Origin: Alteromonadaceae bacterium
GTDB lineage: Bacteria; Pseudomonadota; Gammaproteobacteria; Enterobacterales; Alteromonadaceae
Assembly: GCA_013373625.1 (NCBI GenBank)
Contig: JABXHM010000056.1
Coordinates: 1 to 45,320 of the forward strand
Reading direction: 5' to 3'
Length of the DNA: 45,320 nucleotides
Under the pieces are notes generated by a model that saw only the letters and a program-made list of their open reading frames with translations, did no database searches and was not told the DNA's origin. The position numbers and the translations under genes were made by a program. Positions 23,993 through 33,662 of the stretch are shown here, in pieces; position 1 is the stretch's first letter, and every line of letters begins with the position of its first letter.

Positions 23993-24008
23993 TGGCATGC
24001 CTCTCGCA
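23993..24008 (+). promoter_or_regulatory. Sigma54 (-24/-12) promoter of the type I R-M operon
   Basis: TGGCATGCCTCTCGCA fits TGGCAyG-N4-TTGCw with one mismatch (TCGC for TTGC) and the exact GG-N10-GC spacing. It lies between the CARF activator stop and hsdR. The predicted start point is about 24019, one base before the first ATG of hsdR; translation may therefore be leaderless or begin at the second Met (24038). Confidence 0.75.
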
Positions 24009-24019
24009 TTTAACGGAAT

Positions 24020-27000
24020 ATGAGCGAAAAAAATATTATGCAATCAATAAACTTTGAATTTCTCAGAAGTACTTGGCCAGAACTTGCCGGTTTGGGTGGG
24101 TTTGCTGAGAAGTATGCGTTCTCTGATCCTCAAAGCGCAATCACTAAACTTCGCAGCTTTGCAGAACGCACTGTAGATATTGTGTATGGCGAGCTGAAAT
24201 TACCTCGCCCAGGGATGTCACAGTTTATTGATTTGCTCAAAAACGATGCATTCGAAGCCGTCACTCCAGATGTGGTGGTAAGTAAGCTGCACGCAATTCG
24301 CATTCATGGCAATAAAGCCGCGCATGGCGATACTGTTTCTACGCAAAATGCACTTTGGCTAATTAAGGAAGCATTCGATTTAGGCCGTTGGCTTTTCGCT
24401 ACCTACGCAAATGGTGATGTATCTTGTATTCCTGAATACGTTTCTCCCCAACCTGAAGAAAGCGAAAAGTCGCAGTTCAAAAAGCAAAAAAAAGCGCTAC
24501 TTCAAAAATATGCACAGCAAGAAGCGCAGATGACAGCGTTACTTGACCAACTCAAAGACGAACAAGCTAAAGTTCAACAGCTTGTGCAGTCAAAGCAGGA
24601 ATTGGAACAACGCATAGCGCAAAAAGGAACTAAAGCTAAGCAAGTAGCAGACGCACTGGCTTTTAGCGAAGATGATACTAGAAAGCATCTCATCGACAGC
24701 TTGTTAATCAGTGCAGGCTGGAATATAGAAGACCCAGAACAAGTTACCGTAGATTACGGCAGCACACGCGAGCGTAATAAAATTCTCCATCAGTCCACAC
24801 CAACAGGTGTCGGCTATGCCGATTACATCCTGTGGGATGATGACGATAAACCCCTTGCTGTGGTGGAAGCCAAAAAAACGGCAGTGGATGCTGAAAAAGG
24901 CAGACATCAGGCTAAAGGCTATGCCGATGGTCTAGAGAAGATGCACGGTCACCGCCCCATAATTTTCTATACAAATGGTTATGATATCTGGATATGGGAT
25001 GACCACCCTAGTCAGAACTACCCACCCAGACGCCTGTTTGGGTTTTATTCACGGTCAAGTCTTCAGTACCAAACCGTGCAACGAAACAATCGCAAAAAAC
25101 TCAACTCTATTAAACCTAAGCCTGAGATTCTGACTGACCGGTTATATCAGCATGAGGCCCTAAAGCGCATCTGCGAAAGCTTCGAGTCTCGAAAGCGGAA
25201 GGCTCTGGCTGTGCAGGCGACGGGAACGGGAAAAACCCGCCTGTCCATCGCCGTGTCCGACGTTCTCATGAAAGCGAGCTGGGTAAAGCGTATTTTATTC
25301 CTGTGTGATCGCAAAGAATTACGAAAACAAGCTAAAAACGCCTACAGCGAATGGCTTAGCGTGCCCATTACTGTGTTAACCAGTAAGAGTGTGGAAGATA
25401 CACAAAACCGTGTGTTTGTATCGACTTACCCGGCTATGTTGCAGCACTTTCAAAAATTCGACCCTGGCTTTTTCGACCTAATCATTGCCGACGAGTCTCA
25501 TCGCAGTATTTACAATGTATATGGAGATATTTTCAAGTACTTCGATGCATTGCAGTTAGGCCTCACAGCAACCCCCGTTGAGATGGTCAGCCGCTCAACC
25601 TGTTCAATGTTCGGCTGTGATTTTAAACAGCCAACGAGTAACTATGATTTAGAAAAGGCCATCGAAGAAGGCTATCTCGTTCCATATAATCCAGTGAAGC
25701 ACACTACCAAATTTTTACGCGAAGGCATTCGTGGTCATGCTCTGACGCCTGAACAGGTTGCCGAGCTGGAAGATAGAGGAATCGACCCCAATACGCTGGA
25801 CTTCGACAGCACAGATATCGACCGGGCAATATACAACAAAGACACCAACCGTAAGATTTTGCAGAACCTGATGGACTGTGGCGAGCGCCAGGCAGACGGG
25901 CAAACCCTGGGCAAAACTATCGTGTTTGCGCGTAATCACATGCACGCAAAATTACTCGAAGAGTTATTCAATGACATGTACCCACAGTATGGTGGTAAAT
26001 TTTGCCAGGTTATCGATAACTATGACCCCCGCGCTGAAGACCTTATTGATGACTTCAAAGGTGAAGGTAGCAATGACCAACTCACCATTGCTATTTCAGT
26101 AGACATGCTGGATACCGGCATCGACGTGCCTGAAATTGTAAACCTGGTTTTCGCGCGCCCGGTCAAATCTCCGGTGAAATTCTGGCAAATGATCGGCCGG
26201 GGCACTCGCCTATGCAAGGACCTGTTCGGCCCGGGCAAAGACAAAACCCACTTCCAGGTGTTTGACCATTGGGGCGTTATAGAATATCACGGCGCCAAAC
26301 GACGTGAAGTCACGATAAACGAATCGAAAAGCATGATGCAGCGGCTCTTTGAAGCGCGTCTATCATTGGCCAAACTGGCACTGCATTACGCAGAGCCAGA
26401 TCTGTTTGAAATGGCTATCAGCTGGGTCCACAAAGCCATCAATAGTCTGAACGACGATTCATTAGCGGTGCGAGAGAAGTGGAAAGTAAAAAAACAACTT
26501 TCTGATCTTGGCATTCTTCAGCAATTTGCTCCCAACACCGTGACTCTATTGGAAACAGAAATTGCCCCGCTTATGCGCGGCATGGATACCCGCGGCCACA
26601 GTAATGCATATCAGTGGGACTTACTTATTACCCAAATAGAACAAGAGAAATTAAAAAGCTCATCCACCTTTGACGACCTCACAGGCAAGGCTATCGCTTT
26701 GTTATGGCAACTGGAAATGCGTAAGAACCAGGTAAAGGCCAAGGCAGACCTTATCAAACAATGTCGTGAACCTTCATGGTGGCAATCGGCTTCATATGAA
26801 GAGTTAGAGTCAGTGCGTGAAGAGCTTCGTTCAATCATGGAGCATATCGAGAAAGGCAATACAGCGCCAACAACAGCCCCGGTAATCGATATCACTGACG
26901 GTAATGAAGTCGCTGAGCCACAGAAAACCTATTTAAGTGCGGTAGATATGCGGGCATACCGTTTGCGGGTAGAGCAAGCCTTACAAGATGTATTCGAAAA

Positions 27001-27436
27001 TGCCCCGGTGTTGCAAAAGATCAAAAATGGCGAGCAAGTCAGTGAAGATGAATTATCTTCGCTTAATACCCTGATACACACCCAACATCCAGACATTGAC
27101 CTTGAAACATTAAAAGGCTTTTACGATACCGCAGTGCCGCTACAACAAATACTTCGCACTATCGTTGGCTTAGATGCTGAGCTGGTGAATAGCAAGTTTG
27201 CTGAGTTTATACAGCACTACCCGTCACTCACTGCAAAACAGGTGCAATTCCTGGGCATGCTAAAACGGCAAATAGCACGCAGTGGTGCTATCGATGTAAG
27301 TAGCCTTTACGAAATGCCATTCACATCAATTGGCGACATAGACAATATTTTTAACAACGAACAGCAAATCGACGAATTGTTGGCCATCGTTTCCTCGTTT
27401 GGTAGCGCACCACCGCCGTCGAGCTCATCTCATTAA
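24020..27436 (+). CDS. hsdR: Type I restriction enzyme R subunit with a DUF4145-like N-terminus
   Basis: 1138 residues. The N-terminal 130 residues resemble DUF4145 (ELAGLGGFAEKY, then RIHGNKAAHGD). Next come a coiled coil (about 150-205), a PD-(D/E)XK nuclease with VGYADYILWDDDDKPLAVVE and EAKKT (Asp268, Glu283, Lys285), and an SF2 translocase: QATGTGKTRLS (399-409), LIIADESHRS, GLTATP and QMIGRGTRL. The long C-terminus would bind HsdM. It cleaves DNA after ATP-driven translocation when the site is unmethylated. It is the first gene behind a sigma54 promoter, which is unusual for an R-M system, where R and M are normally expressed from sigma70 promoters. It heads an unbroken seven-gene operon. 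Confidence 0.9.
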   Translation: MSEKNIMQSINFEFLRSTWPELAGLGGFAEKYAFSDPQSAITKLRSFAERTVDIVYGELKLPRPGMSQFIDLLKNDAFEAVTPDVVVSKLHAIRIHGNKAAHGDTVSTQNALWLIKEAFDLGRWLFATYANGDVSCIPEYVSPQPEESEKSQFKKQKKALLQKYAQQEAQMTALLDQLKDEQAKVQQLVQSKQELEQRIAQKGTKAKQVADALAFSEDDTRKHLIDSLLISAGWNIEDPEQVTVDYGSTRERNKILHQSTPTGVGYADYILWDDDDKPLAVVEAKKTAVDAEKGRHQAKGYADGLEKMHGHRPIIFYTNGYDIWIWDDHPSQNYPPRRLFGFYSRSSLQYQTVQRNNRKKLNSIKPKPEILTDRLYQHEALKRICESFESRKRKALAVQATGTGKTRLSIAVSDVLMKASWVKRILFLCDRKELRKQAKNAYSEWLSVPITVLTSKSVEDTQNRVFVSTYPAMLQHFQKFDPGFFDLIIADESHRSIYNVYGDIFKYFDALQLGLTATPVEMVSRSTCSMFGCDFKQPTSNYDLEKAIEEGYLVPYNPVKHTTKFLREGIRGHALTPEQVAELEDRGIDPNTLDFDSTDIDRAIYNKDTNRKILQNLMDCGERQADGQTLGKTIVFARNHMHAKLLEELFNDMYPQYGGKFCQVIDNYDPRAEDLIDDFKGEGSNDQLTIAISVDMLDTGIDVPEIVNLVFARPVKSPVKFWQMIGRGTRLCKDLFGPGKDKTHFQVFDHWGVIEYHGAKRREVTINESKSMMQRLFEARLSLAKLALHYAEPDLFEMAISWVHKAINSLNDDSLAVREKWKVKKQLSDLGILQQFAPNTVTLLETEIAPLMRGMDTRGHSNAYQWDLLITQIEQEKLKSSSTFDDLTGKAIALLWQLEMRKNQVKAKADLIKQCREPSWWQSASYEELESVREELRSIMEHIEKGNTAPTTAPVIDITDGNEVAEPQKTYLSAVDMRAYRLRVEQALQDVFENAPVLQKIKNGEQVSEDELSSLNTLIHTQHPDIDLETLKGFYDTAVPLQQILRTIVGLDAELVNSKFAEFIQHYPSLTAKQVQFLGMLKRQIARSGAIDVSSLYEMPFTSIGDIDNIFNNEQQIDELLAIVSSFGSAPPPSSSSH

Positions 27437-27458
27437 AAACAGTAAAATAGAGAATTGA

Positions 27459-29036
27459 ATGATCACAGGTGATTTAAAAAAGAAAGTAGACAAACTATGG
27501 CTGGAATTCTGGCAGGGCGGCATCTCCAACCCCCTTGTAGTCATAGAACAAATTACCTTCTTAATGTTTGCACGCATGCTCGACATAAACGAGTCTCGCG
27601 ATGAAAAACGTGCCAGTCGTACCGGTCAAACGTTCAAAAGGCGCTTCAATGAAGCCGAACAGCATTTACGTTGGTCTAGGCTAAAACACATTGAAGATGC
27701 CGACGAATTGATGAACATAGTTCGCGACCAAGTATTTAAGCACTTCCGAGAGCACGCCAGCGACATCTCATTTGGCGATTACATGAAAGACGCGCGCCTG
27801 GCCATTGATAAGCCCTCATTACTGGTCAAAGCAGTGGAAATGGTGTCAGACCTTCCGCTGGAAGTAGGCGACTCTAAAGGCGATTTATACGAATACCTGT
27901 TAAGCAAGTTATCTACTGCAGGCATCAACGGTCAGTTCAGAACGCCACGGCACATCATCAAGCTGATGGTATTACTCATGCGTGTCGAGCCTCACGAAAA
28001 GGTGGTGGACCCTTCTTGTGGTACTGCTGGATTTTTAGTAGGTACACTGGAAGAGCTCAAACAGCGCTACACATCACCCGATGGTGTTATCGAAGAAGAG
28101 CTTATCAATGACAAAGGCCAGCGTGTAGTGGATAAGAACTACACCGGTGATCTGCTCGACCAGCAGCAATGGCAGCATATTCGCACCCAAATGTTCCACG
28201 GGTTTGACTTTGACAGCACCATGTTACGCATTGCTGCCATGAACTTATATATGCATGGCGCCGAAGACCCTGACATTCATTACCAGGATTCCCTCGCACA
28301 AAGCTTTGCAGAGAGGTTCCCGACATCTGAAAAAGATGCCTTCGATGTGGTGCTGGCTAACCCGCCGTTTAAAGGAACTCTGGACGAAGATACTATCAAC
28401 CCCCCTATTCTGCGCATGGTGAAAACCAAAAAAACTGAGCTGCTCTTTGTAGCGCAAATACTGCGCATGATGAAAAGTGGTGGGCGTAGTGCAACGGTAG
28501 TGCCCCAGGGTGTATTGTTTGGCGCATCAAATGCCCACAAACAAGTGCGTAAGCTGCTAATAGAAAATAACCAGTTGGAGGCCGTGATTAACCTGCCTTC
28601 AGGAGTATTTAAGCCCTATGCAGGAGTTGCCACGGCCATTTTGGTATTTACCAAAGGCGGCGAAACTGACCATGTATGGTTTTACAACGTGCAAGACGAC
28701 GGCTTCACTTTAGATGATAAGCGCTCAGCTAAATATCTTGACGAGTTAGGCAATACCATCGACTTTGCGGGTGACCTGCCCAAAGTGGTTGACGGTTATC
28801 ACAATCGCGATAAAAGCATTACAAGTACGGAGGCTAATGACCGCTCTCAACTAACCTTTTGGGTGAGCAAGGATGAGCTAGCCAGTAACAACTATGACTT
28901 GTCTTTCAATCAATATTACACACCGCCCTATACGCCTCCTGAGTATGATGAGCCAGAGGCACTGTTGGACCAGCTTGAATCTCTTGAAAATAAAATCGCA
29001 ACAGAATTAGCCGAGTTACGAGGGCTTCTGAAGTGA
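27459..29036 (+). CDS. hsdM: Type I restriction-modification DNA methyltransferase subunit
   Basis: 525 residues. The N-terminal helical domain (LWLEFWQGGISNPLVVIEQI) is HsdM_N-like. The SAM motif is VVDPSCGTAGFLVGTLEEL and the catalytic motif IV is VVLANPPFKGTLDED, as in N6-adenine methylases. It modifies host DNA together with HsdS and forms the core of the restriction complex with HsdR. It starts 22 nt after the hsdR stop and its end overlaps hsdS by 4 nt. Having modification in the same inducible operon as restriction implies a second expression route, or tolerance of low basal methylation. Confidence 0.92.
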   Translation: MITGDLKKKVDKLWLEFWQGGISNPLVVIEQITFLMFARMLDINESRDEKRASRTGQTFKRRFNEAEQHLRWSRLKHIEDADELMNIVRDQVFKHFREHASDISFGDYMKDARLAIDKPSLLVKAVEMVSDLPLEVGDSKGDLYEYLLSKLSTAGINGQFRTPRHIIKLMVLLMRVEPHEKVVDPSCGTAGFLVGTLEELKQRYTSPDGVIEEELINDKGQRVVDKNYTGDLLDQQQWQHIRTQMFHGFDFDSTMLRIAAMNLYMHGAEDPDIHYQDSLAQSFAERFPTSEKDAFDVVLANPPFKGTLDEDTINPPILRMVKTKKTELLFVAQILRMMKSGGRSATVVPQGVLFGASNAHKQVRKLLIENNQLEAVINLPSGVFKPYAGVATAILVFTKGGETDHVWFYNVQDDGFTLDDKRSAKYLDELGNTIDFAGDLPKVVDGYHNRDKSITSTEANDRSQLTFWVSKDELASNNYDLSFNQYYTPPYTPPEYDEPEALLDQLESLENKIATELAELRGLLK

Positions 29037-30154
29037 GAGAGATACCTATCGGCGAATTAGTTGAAATAAACCCTAGGCTACCAAAAAACACTGATGAAAC
29101 AGAGAACGTTAGTTTTATTCCAATGCAGTCAGTTACAGAGGAGGGCAAGCTTGTAAACCCAGAAACACGTGTGCTTGGAGAAACTAAAAAGGGTTTTACC
29201 TATTTTGAACGTGGCGACATCTTACTAGCGAAGATCACTCCATGCTTTGAAAATGGAAAGGCCGCACATACTGGAACGTTGCCTCACAAAATAGGTTTTG
29301 GCTCTACCGAATTCCACGTACTAAGACCAAAGCATGAATGGGTTAATGCTAAATACATTTTTTATATGGTTTGGAATGAAGGTTTTCGCTTCTTTGCTGA
29401 AAAGGCTATGAAAGGTGCAGCAGGACAAAAAAGGGTCTCCGCTAGCTTTATAGCGGACTATAAAATACCAATCCCTTTTCCTGATGAACCAGCAAAGAGC
29501 TTGGCCGAGCAACAGCGAATTGCGGCGATCTTGGATAAAGCCAATAGCATCCGTGATAAACGCCAACAAGCCATTGAATTGGCAGACAAGGTTTTACGCG
29601 ACACGTTTTTAACGATGTTTGGCGATCCAATAATAAATCCTAATGGTTGGCGTACGTTATATTGGAAAGAATCGGTCCGAATTATCAATGGAAAAAATCA
29701 AAAAAAGGTAGAGTCCGATAATGGACCATACCCGATCTACGGGAGCGGTGGTGAAATGGGTCGAGCAGAAGACTACCTTTGCCCAGAAAACTCTGTTGTA
29801 ATCGGTCGAAAAGGTAATATAAACAAACCGTTGCTAGTTAAAGAAAAATACTGGAACGTAGATACAGCATTTGGATTAGTTCCGAATATCGACTTATTAA
29901 GCCACAATTATCTTTTCTGGTTTTGCAAATTATTTAATTTCGAAAAATTAAATAGAGCTGTGACAATTCCAAGTTTAACCAAAGTCGATTTGCAAGAAAT
30001 AGAATTACCAATTCCTCCACCACACATTATGAAAAAGTTTGATGAAGTCGTTAAGATTATAGATAAATTCGTTCATAAACTTAGTAGTAGTCAGCAAAAA
30101 ATAGAGGAGTTAGTTAACTCTCTAAGCCAAAAAGCGTTCAAGGGAGAATTGTAG
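29033..30154 (+). CDS. hsdS: Type I restriction-modification specificity subunit
   Basis: 373 residues with two target recognition domains and two conserved helical spacers. TRD1 runs from IPIGELVEINPRLPKN to about 165. The first spacer is LAEQQRIAAILDKANSIRDK, then AIELADKVL. TRD2 starts near GWRTLYWKESVRIINGKNQK and ends PIPPPHIMKKF; the final helix is SSSQQKIEELVNSLSQKAF. It starts at a GTG overlapping the hsdM stop. The sequence recognised cannot be told from the protein alone. Base composition falls in TRD2 (more AT), as expected where specificity domains have been exchanged. Confidence 0.9.
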   Translation: MREIPIGELVEINPRLPKNTDETENVSFIPMQSVTEEGKLVNPETRVLGETKKGFTYFERGDILLAKITPCFENGKAAHTGTLPHKIGFGSTEFHVLRPKHEWVNAKYIFYMVWNEGFRFFAEKAMKGAAGQKRVSASFIADYKIPIPFPDEPAKSLAEQQRIAAILDKANSIRDKRQQAIELADKVLRDTFLTMFGDPIINPNGWRTLYWKESVRIINGKNQKKVESDNGPYPIYGSGGEMGRAEDYLCPENSVVIGRKGNINKPLLVKEKYWNVDTAFGLVPNIDLLSHNYLFWFCKLFNFEKLNRAVTIPSLTKVDLQEIELPIPPPHIMKKFDEVVKIIDKFVHKLSSSQQKIEELVNSLSQKAFKGEL

Positions 30155-30160
30155 CGAGCA

Positions 30161-31888
30161 ATGAAATTACCCAAGGCTAAGGATGGCTCGATGTTTACGC
30201 CCGAATGCTCTAATGCTAATGGCGTTTATCGGGTGGGAGAGAAAGGTAATGAAATTCAATTTACCGACTTTGATCAGGCGCTGGCGTACTTATTGGCTAT
30301 GCCGGTCGCCAAATGGCGACGAGCGAATACCAAAGGTAATTGGGGTATCGTTTCAGCAATAACATGGGTTGACCAGGAAAAGACAAAAAATAAGGTGAAA
30401 AAGGACGTGACAACGCAAAACGATTTGTTTGACATCGGCTCAGTAAAAGAACAAATAGAATGGATCGAAAAGGCCACAGACCTGCGCGATGTAAATGATT
30501 TGTTGACGCGGGTCATGGCGCAGCAAAAAATCCAGCCTCTCATTAAAGACGACAACTTATCTTATATCGCTGACATGGTGGCCGATCTCGCACTGATTGG
30601 CGAAGGTAAGGAAGACGAGAACCGATTAATCGCCTCTGCGATCCTCGGCCGGCTATCGGCCGTCGCCCGAGGCCGTGGCAACGAAGTTTTTTCCCGCGTA
30701 AATGAATTATTGAGTAAAGAGCCGCCCGGCATTGAGGTGCTCGTCGATGGCGATGAAAAGTACTATGCCGCCCTCACCTTTTCACAGTACAACAACAAAT
30801 GGCTGGCCCGTTATTGTATTCAACAAGCCTATGCGACAGATAATGCAGAAAAAGCGCGTAAGGTCTTGTTTGCCACCGCCCTTGAGAAAAGCAAAACCAT
30901 CTCAGATTTTGTTCAGCTAAGTAGTGAAGGTTTTGATTATTTAAAGGACATAAAAGGTGTCGATGCTCGCCATAAACGTATCCGCCGCATCTCCAGCGCT
31001 ATGTCGGAGGCTATACGTGAATGGCAGGGAGAGGTCGGCGCTCATGCTGGCATTGCCTTGGGTGATTGGTTCTACAACCTGATGCGCGGCGGTACCAAGG
31101 ACGCAGACTTGAGTGTTGTGACCACTATTTTTGACGATGCTATTAGTATGGTGCTCAGGGTGATAGAGCTACGCTTTTCTAACGCCCTGATTGCACCTAC
31201 CTATAAGCTATTGGATAAGGCCCGCACGGTTATTGACAAGCAGCATTGGTCAGAAGTGACCCGTCACTCTAACAACCTTGAGCGTATCCGCTTGTGTATG
31301 AAGGAGGCTGCACTCGTACTTGCCAGCCAGGACAAAATGGATAGCGACCTTGCCAGCGTTATTGCATCCGCCTTCTATTCCAAAGCACAAGCCACCAGCG
31401 CGGTTAGCGCTCATCTCGCTGACTCTCATGAACTGAACCCTGATGTAAAAGAGTGGTGGGAAAACCTTGGAAACGTTAAGAAGCGTGTGCGCAATGTGGA
31501 GCACAAAATCGGCAATGGTGAAGATCAGCAAATTGGCTCGCTGCTAATAAATGTAGAAACCAGTAAGACCGTCATGGAAAAACTCGAACGTGCTGTTGTG
31601 CCAATGTTAGAAATTCAGGATCCGGTGCTGGCGGCAACAGTGAAAAAGGCTGCCCAAAACTATGCCGAGGTGGCTCAGTCGGCGCGCCAATTAGCCCGAA
31701 TGCGTAAGTTAAACCACATGGGTATCAAAGGTGAAGTAATGGAATACAACCCGTTACAACATGAAATGCTCGGTGGGCATCAGCTAGGAGTGCGTAAGGT
31801 ACGCGTTGAGAGAGACGGCATACAAAAAGACTTTAACGGCAAAATTAAAATTCTGGTCAAACCAAGGGTAACGCCAGCAGACAACTAG
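30161..31888 (+). CDS. Uncharacterised R-M-linked protein with a GrpE-like C-terminus
   Basis: 575 residues. I recognise no family for the first 500, which are mostly helical. The last 50 residues, about 525-572, read LNHMGIKGEVMEYNPLQHEM, then GVRKVRVERDGIQKDFNGKI. This resembles the beta domain of the nucleotide-exchange factor GrpE (GxxxYxPxxHE, then a V-x-V-x-x-x-G strand pair). The next gene is an Hsp70/actin-like ATPase, so a dedicated exchange factor-chaperone pair is a reasonable inference. The gene begins 6 nt after hsdS and is clearly in the same operon. The N-terminal segment (PVAKWRRANTKGNWGIVSAI) is a distinctive box. Confidence 0.65.
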   Translation: MKLPKAKDGSMFTPECSNANGVYRVGEKGNEIQFTDFDQALAYLLAMPVAKWRRANTKGNWGIVSAITWVDQEKTKNKVKKDVTTQNDLFDIGSVKEQIEWIEKATDLRDVNDLLTRVMAQQKIQPLIKDDNLSYIADMVADLALIGEGKEDENRLIASAILGRLSAVARGRGNEVFSRVNELLSKEPPGIEVLVDGDEKYYAALTFSQYNNKWLARYCIQQAYATDNAEKARKVLFATALEKSKTISDFVQLSSEGFDYLKDIKGVDARHKRIRRISSAMSEAIREWQGEVGAHAGIALGDWFYNLMRGGTKDADLSVVTTIFDDAISMVLRVIELRFSNALIAPTYKLLDKARTVIDKQHWSEVTRHSNNLERIRLCMKEAALVLASQDKMDSDLASVIASAFYSKAQATSAVSAHLADSHELNPDVKEWWENLGNVKKRVRNVEHKIGNGEDQQIGSLLINVETSKTVMEKLERAVVPMLEIQDPVLAATVKKAAQNYAEVAQSARQLARMRKLNHMGIKGEVMEYNPLQHEMLGGHQLGVRKVRVERDGIQKDFNGKIKILVKPRVTPADN

Positions 31889-31898
31889 GAAACAAGCC

Positions 31899-33656
31899 AT
31901 GGAACAGTTAGAAGCAAAAATTCTGCTCAGAAACCTTTTAAAGCGCATTCGTAAGGTAGAAGAAGATCATTACGAGCTCAGCGGTACTCTTACTGAAGAA
32001 GAAATGACGGCCCTAAACATGGGGCTAGCATTGTTTGATGGTAATACCGCAGTAGCGCCGGCGCCGGTCACACCGCCTGTTACCACGCAAGTCCCGCCAA
32101 AGCCAGCTTCCCTTGGTCCGGTACCCAAGTTTGAGCCAGAACCAGAGGTTGTTGACACCCCTCCAGTAGCTGAGCAACCGACTCTGGTTACCAAATTACC
32201 AGTTATCAAAAAAATTGAGCTGGATACCAGTGTATTCGATTTGACCCCACCTGCCGACGATACGCGATTGTGCCTCGACTTTGGTACAGCCATGTCTAAA
32301 GTGACTTTGGTTAGAGATAAGACTGACCAGCGTTTGCTTGAAGAAATACACGTGTTAGAACTTGGCGTGGCAGGGGACCAGGAAGAAATCTCAGAAACTA
32401 TGCTTATTTCTTCGGTATTTATCGATGAGAATGGAAAATTGTGGTTTGGTAAGCGAGCACAGGACCTATCCAAGCTGACCAGTGATATCTCGCGTTTAGA
32501 CAACATCAAGCGTTTTCTTTCAGAGGAAGGCTTGCGCGAAACCGTTTTAGGAAAATTTAACCCCACAGAATTAAACATTACTTACGCCGACCTTGTATTG
32601 GCCTATTTGACTTTCCTGACCTGGACAGTAAACCATAGCCTAGAAAATATGGGAGAGCCGCGTAATCTAAATCGTCGATTTGCAATGCCTTGCCTTGATA
32701 ATGAGAAATCGCGAGAAGCTTACGAAAAGCTAGCTTCTATGCTCGGTGAAGCCCAGGTTTTAGCGGATACTTTTTTTATCACGCTGCAGGATGGGATCCC
32801 ACTTACCGATTTTATTGAGGCGGTAAATTTGTTACGGCAGCAAAATCGCGGTTACTCATTTGTGAAAGAAGGTCTGACTGAGCCTTTGGGAGTCGCTGGC
32901 TCCATTATTAGCTGGGAAGGCAATGTTAATTCTCTGGTTATGGTGGTTGACGTGGGTGCAGGTACCAGTGATTTCAGTTTGTACCGAATGGCTTACGATC
33001 CAAAAAGCGGAAAAAGTACTGCATTACAGGTAGCCAATTCCACCAAAGGAATAACAGAGGCAGGAAACTATTTGGATAACCTGCTCAAATCTCTGGTGCT
33101 GAGTAAAGCCGGGTTAAAGCCTAATGATGATAATTACATTAATTATTTAAGCAGCATAGAATTGGACCTGCGCGAGAATAAGGAGAGGCTGTTTACCGAT
33201 TCTGAAGTGCACGTTAAATTATTTAACGATGAAATAGTCACGATAGAGTTAAACGAGTTTCTTGAACTACCTCAGGTTAAACGATTTGCCCAGTCGCTGG
33301 TAGATTGTCGAGATGAAATATTACAGCGAGTTAATTCAAGTTTTATTCAGGGTGCGCCCAACGGAACACTCGCATTAGCGCTTACTGGCGGTGGTGCTTC
33401 GCTGCCAATGGTGAAGGACCTGGCGAAAGGTGAAATAAAGGTACAGGGTCACACGCTGAAACTCGTGCAAACCAAAGAGTTCCCTAGCTGGTTAGAAGAT
33501 GAGTATGAAGATCTTGAATATGACTATCCTCGGATTGCGGTGTCGTTAGGGGGCGCCCGCAAACGCATTATCGAGCAAAAAGGAACTGCCAATGTCACTG
33601 CGGGAGATATTAAGTCAACGCCAGTGCTCGACGGTTATTTTACAAAAGGAATGTAA
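31899..33656 (+). CDS. Hsp70/actin-like ATPase linked to the R-M operon
   Basis: 585 residues. The first 45 form a helical segment, residues 50-105 are a Pro-rich linker, and the rest is an ASKHA-fold ATPase: phosphate-1 motif CLDFGTAMSKVTLV (125-138), phosphate-2 motif VVDVGAGTSDFSLY and adenosine motif LALTGGGASLPMVKDLA, ending with RIAVSLGGARK as in Hsp70s. There is no obvious DnaK-type substrate-binding domain after the ATPase core; the distinct N-terminus may replace it. It sits 10 nt after the GrpE-like gene. It may act in assembly, disassembly or signalling of the restriction complex; this is inference. Confidence 0.75.
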   Translation: MEQLEAKILLRNLLKRIRKVEEDHYELSGTLTEEEMTALNMGLALFDGNTAVAPAPVTPPVTTQVPPKPASLGPVPKFEPEPEVVDTPPVAEQPTLVTKLPVIKKIELDTSVFDLTPPADDTRLCLDFGTAMSKVTLVRDKTDQRLLEEIHVLELGVAGDQEEISETMLISSVFIDENGKLWFGKRAQDLSKLTSDISRLDNIKRFLSEEGLRETVLGKFNPTELNITYADLVLAYLTFLTWTVNHSLENMGEPRNLNRRFAMPCLDNEKSREAYEKLASMLGEAQVLADTFFITLQDGIPLTDFIEAVNLLRQQNRGYSFVKEGLTEPLGVAGSIISWEGNVNSLVMVVDVGAGTSDFSLYRMAYDPKSGKSTALQVANSTKGITEAGNYLDNLLKSLVLSKAGLKPNDDNYINYLSSIELDLRENKERLFTDSEVHVKLFNDEIVTIELNEFLELPQVKRFAQSLVDCRDEILQRVNSSFIQGAPNGTLALALTGGGASLPMVKDLAKGEIKVQGHTLKLVQTKEFPSWLEDEYEDLEYDYPRIAVSLGGARKRIIEQKGTANVTAGDIKSTPVLDGYFTKGM

Positions 33657-33662
33657 TAGAAC

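Noticed and set aside
31970..32578. 202-aa minus-strand frame
   Set aside because: It is a shadow opposite the Hsp70-like gene; Ser/Thr/Val-rich composition and no ribosome binding site.
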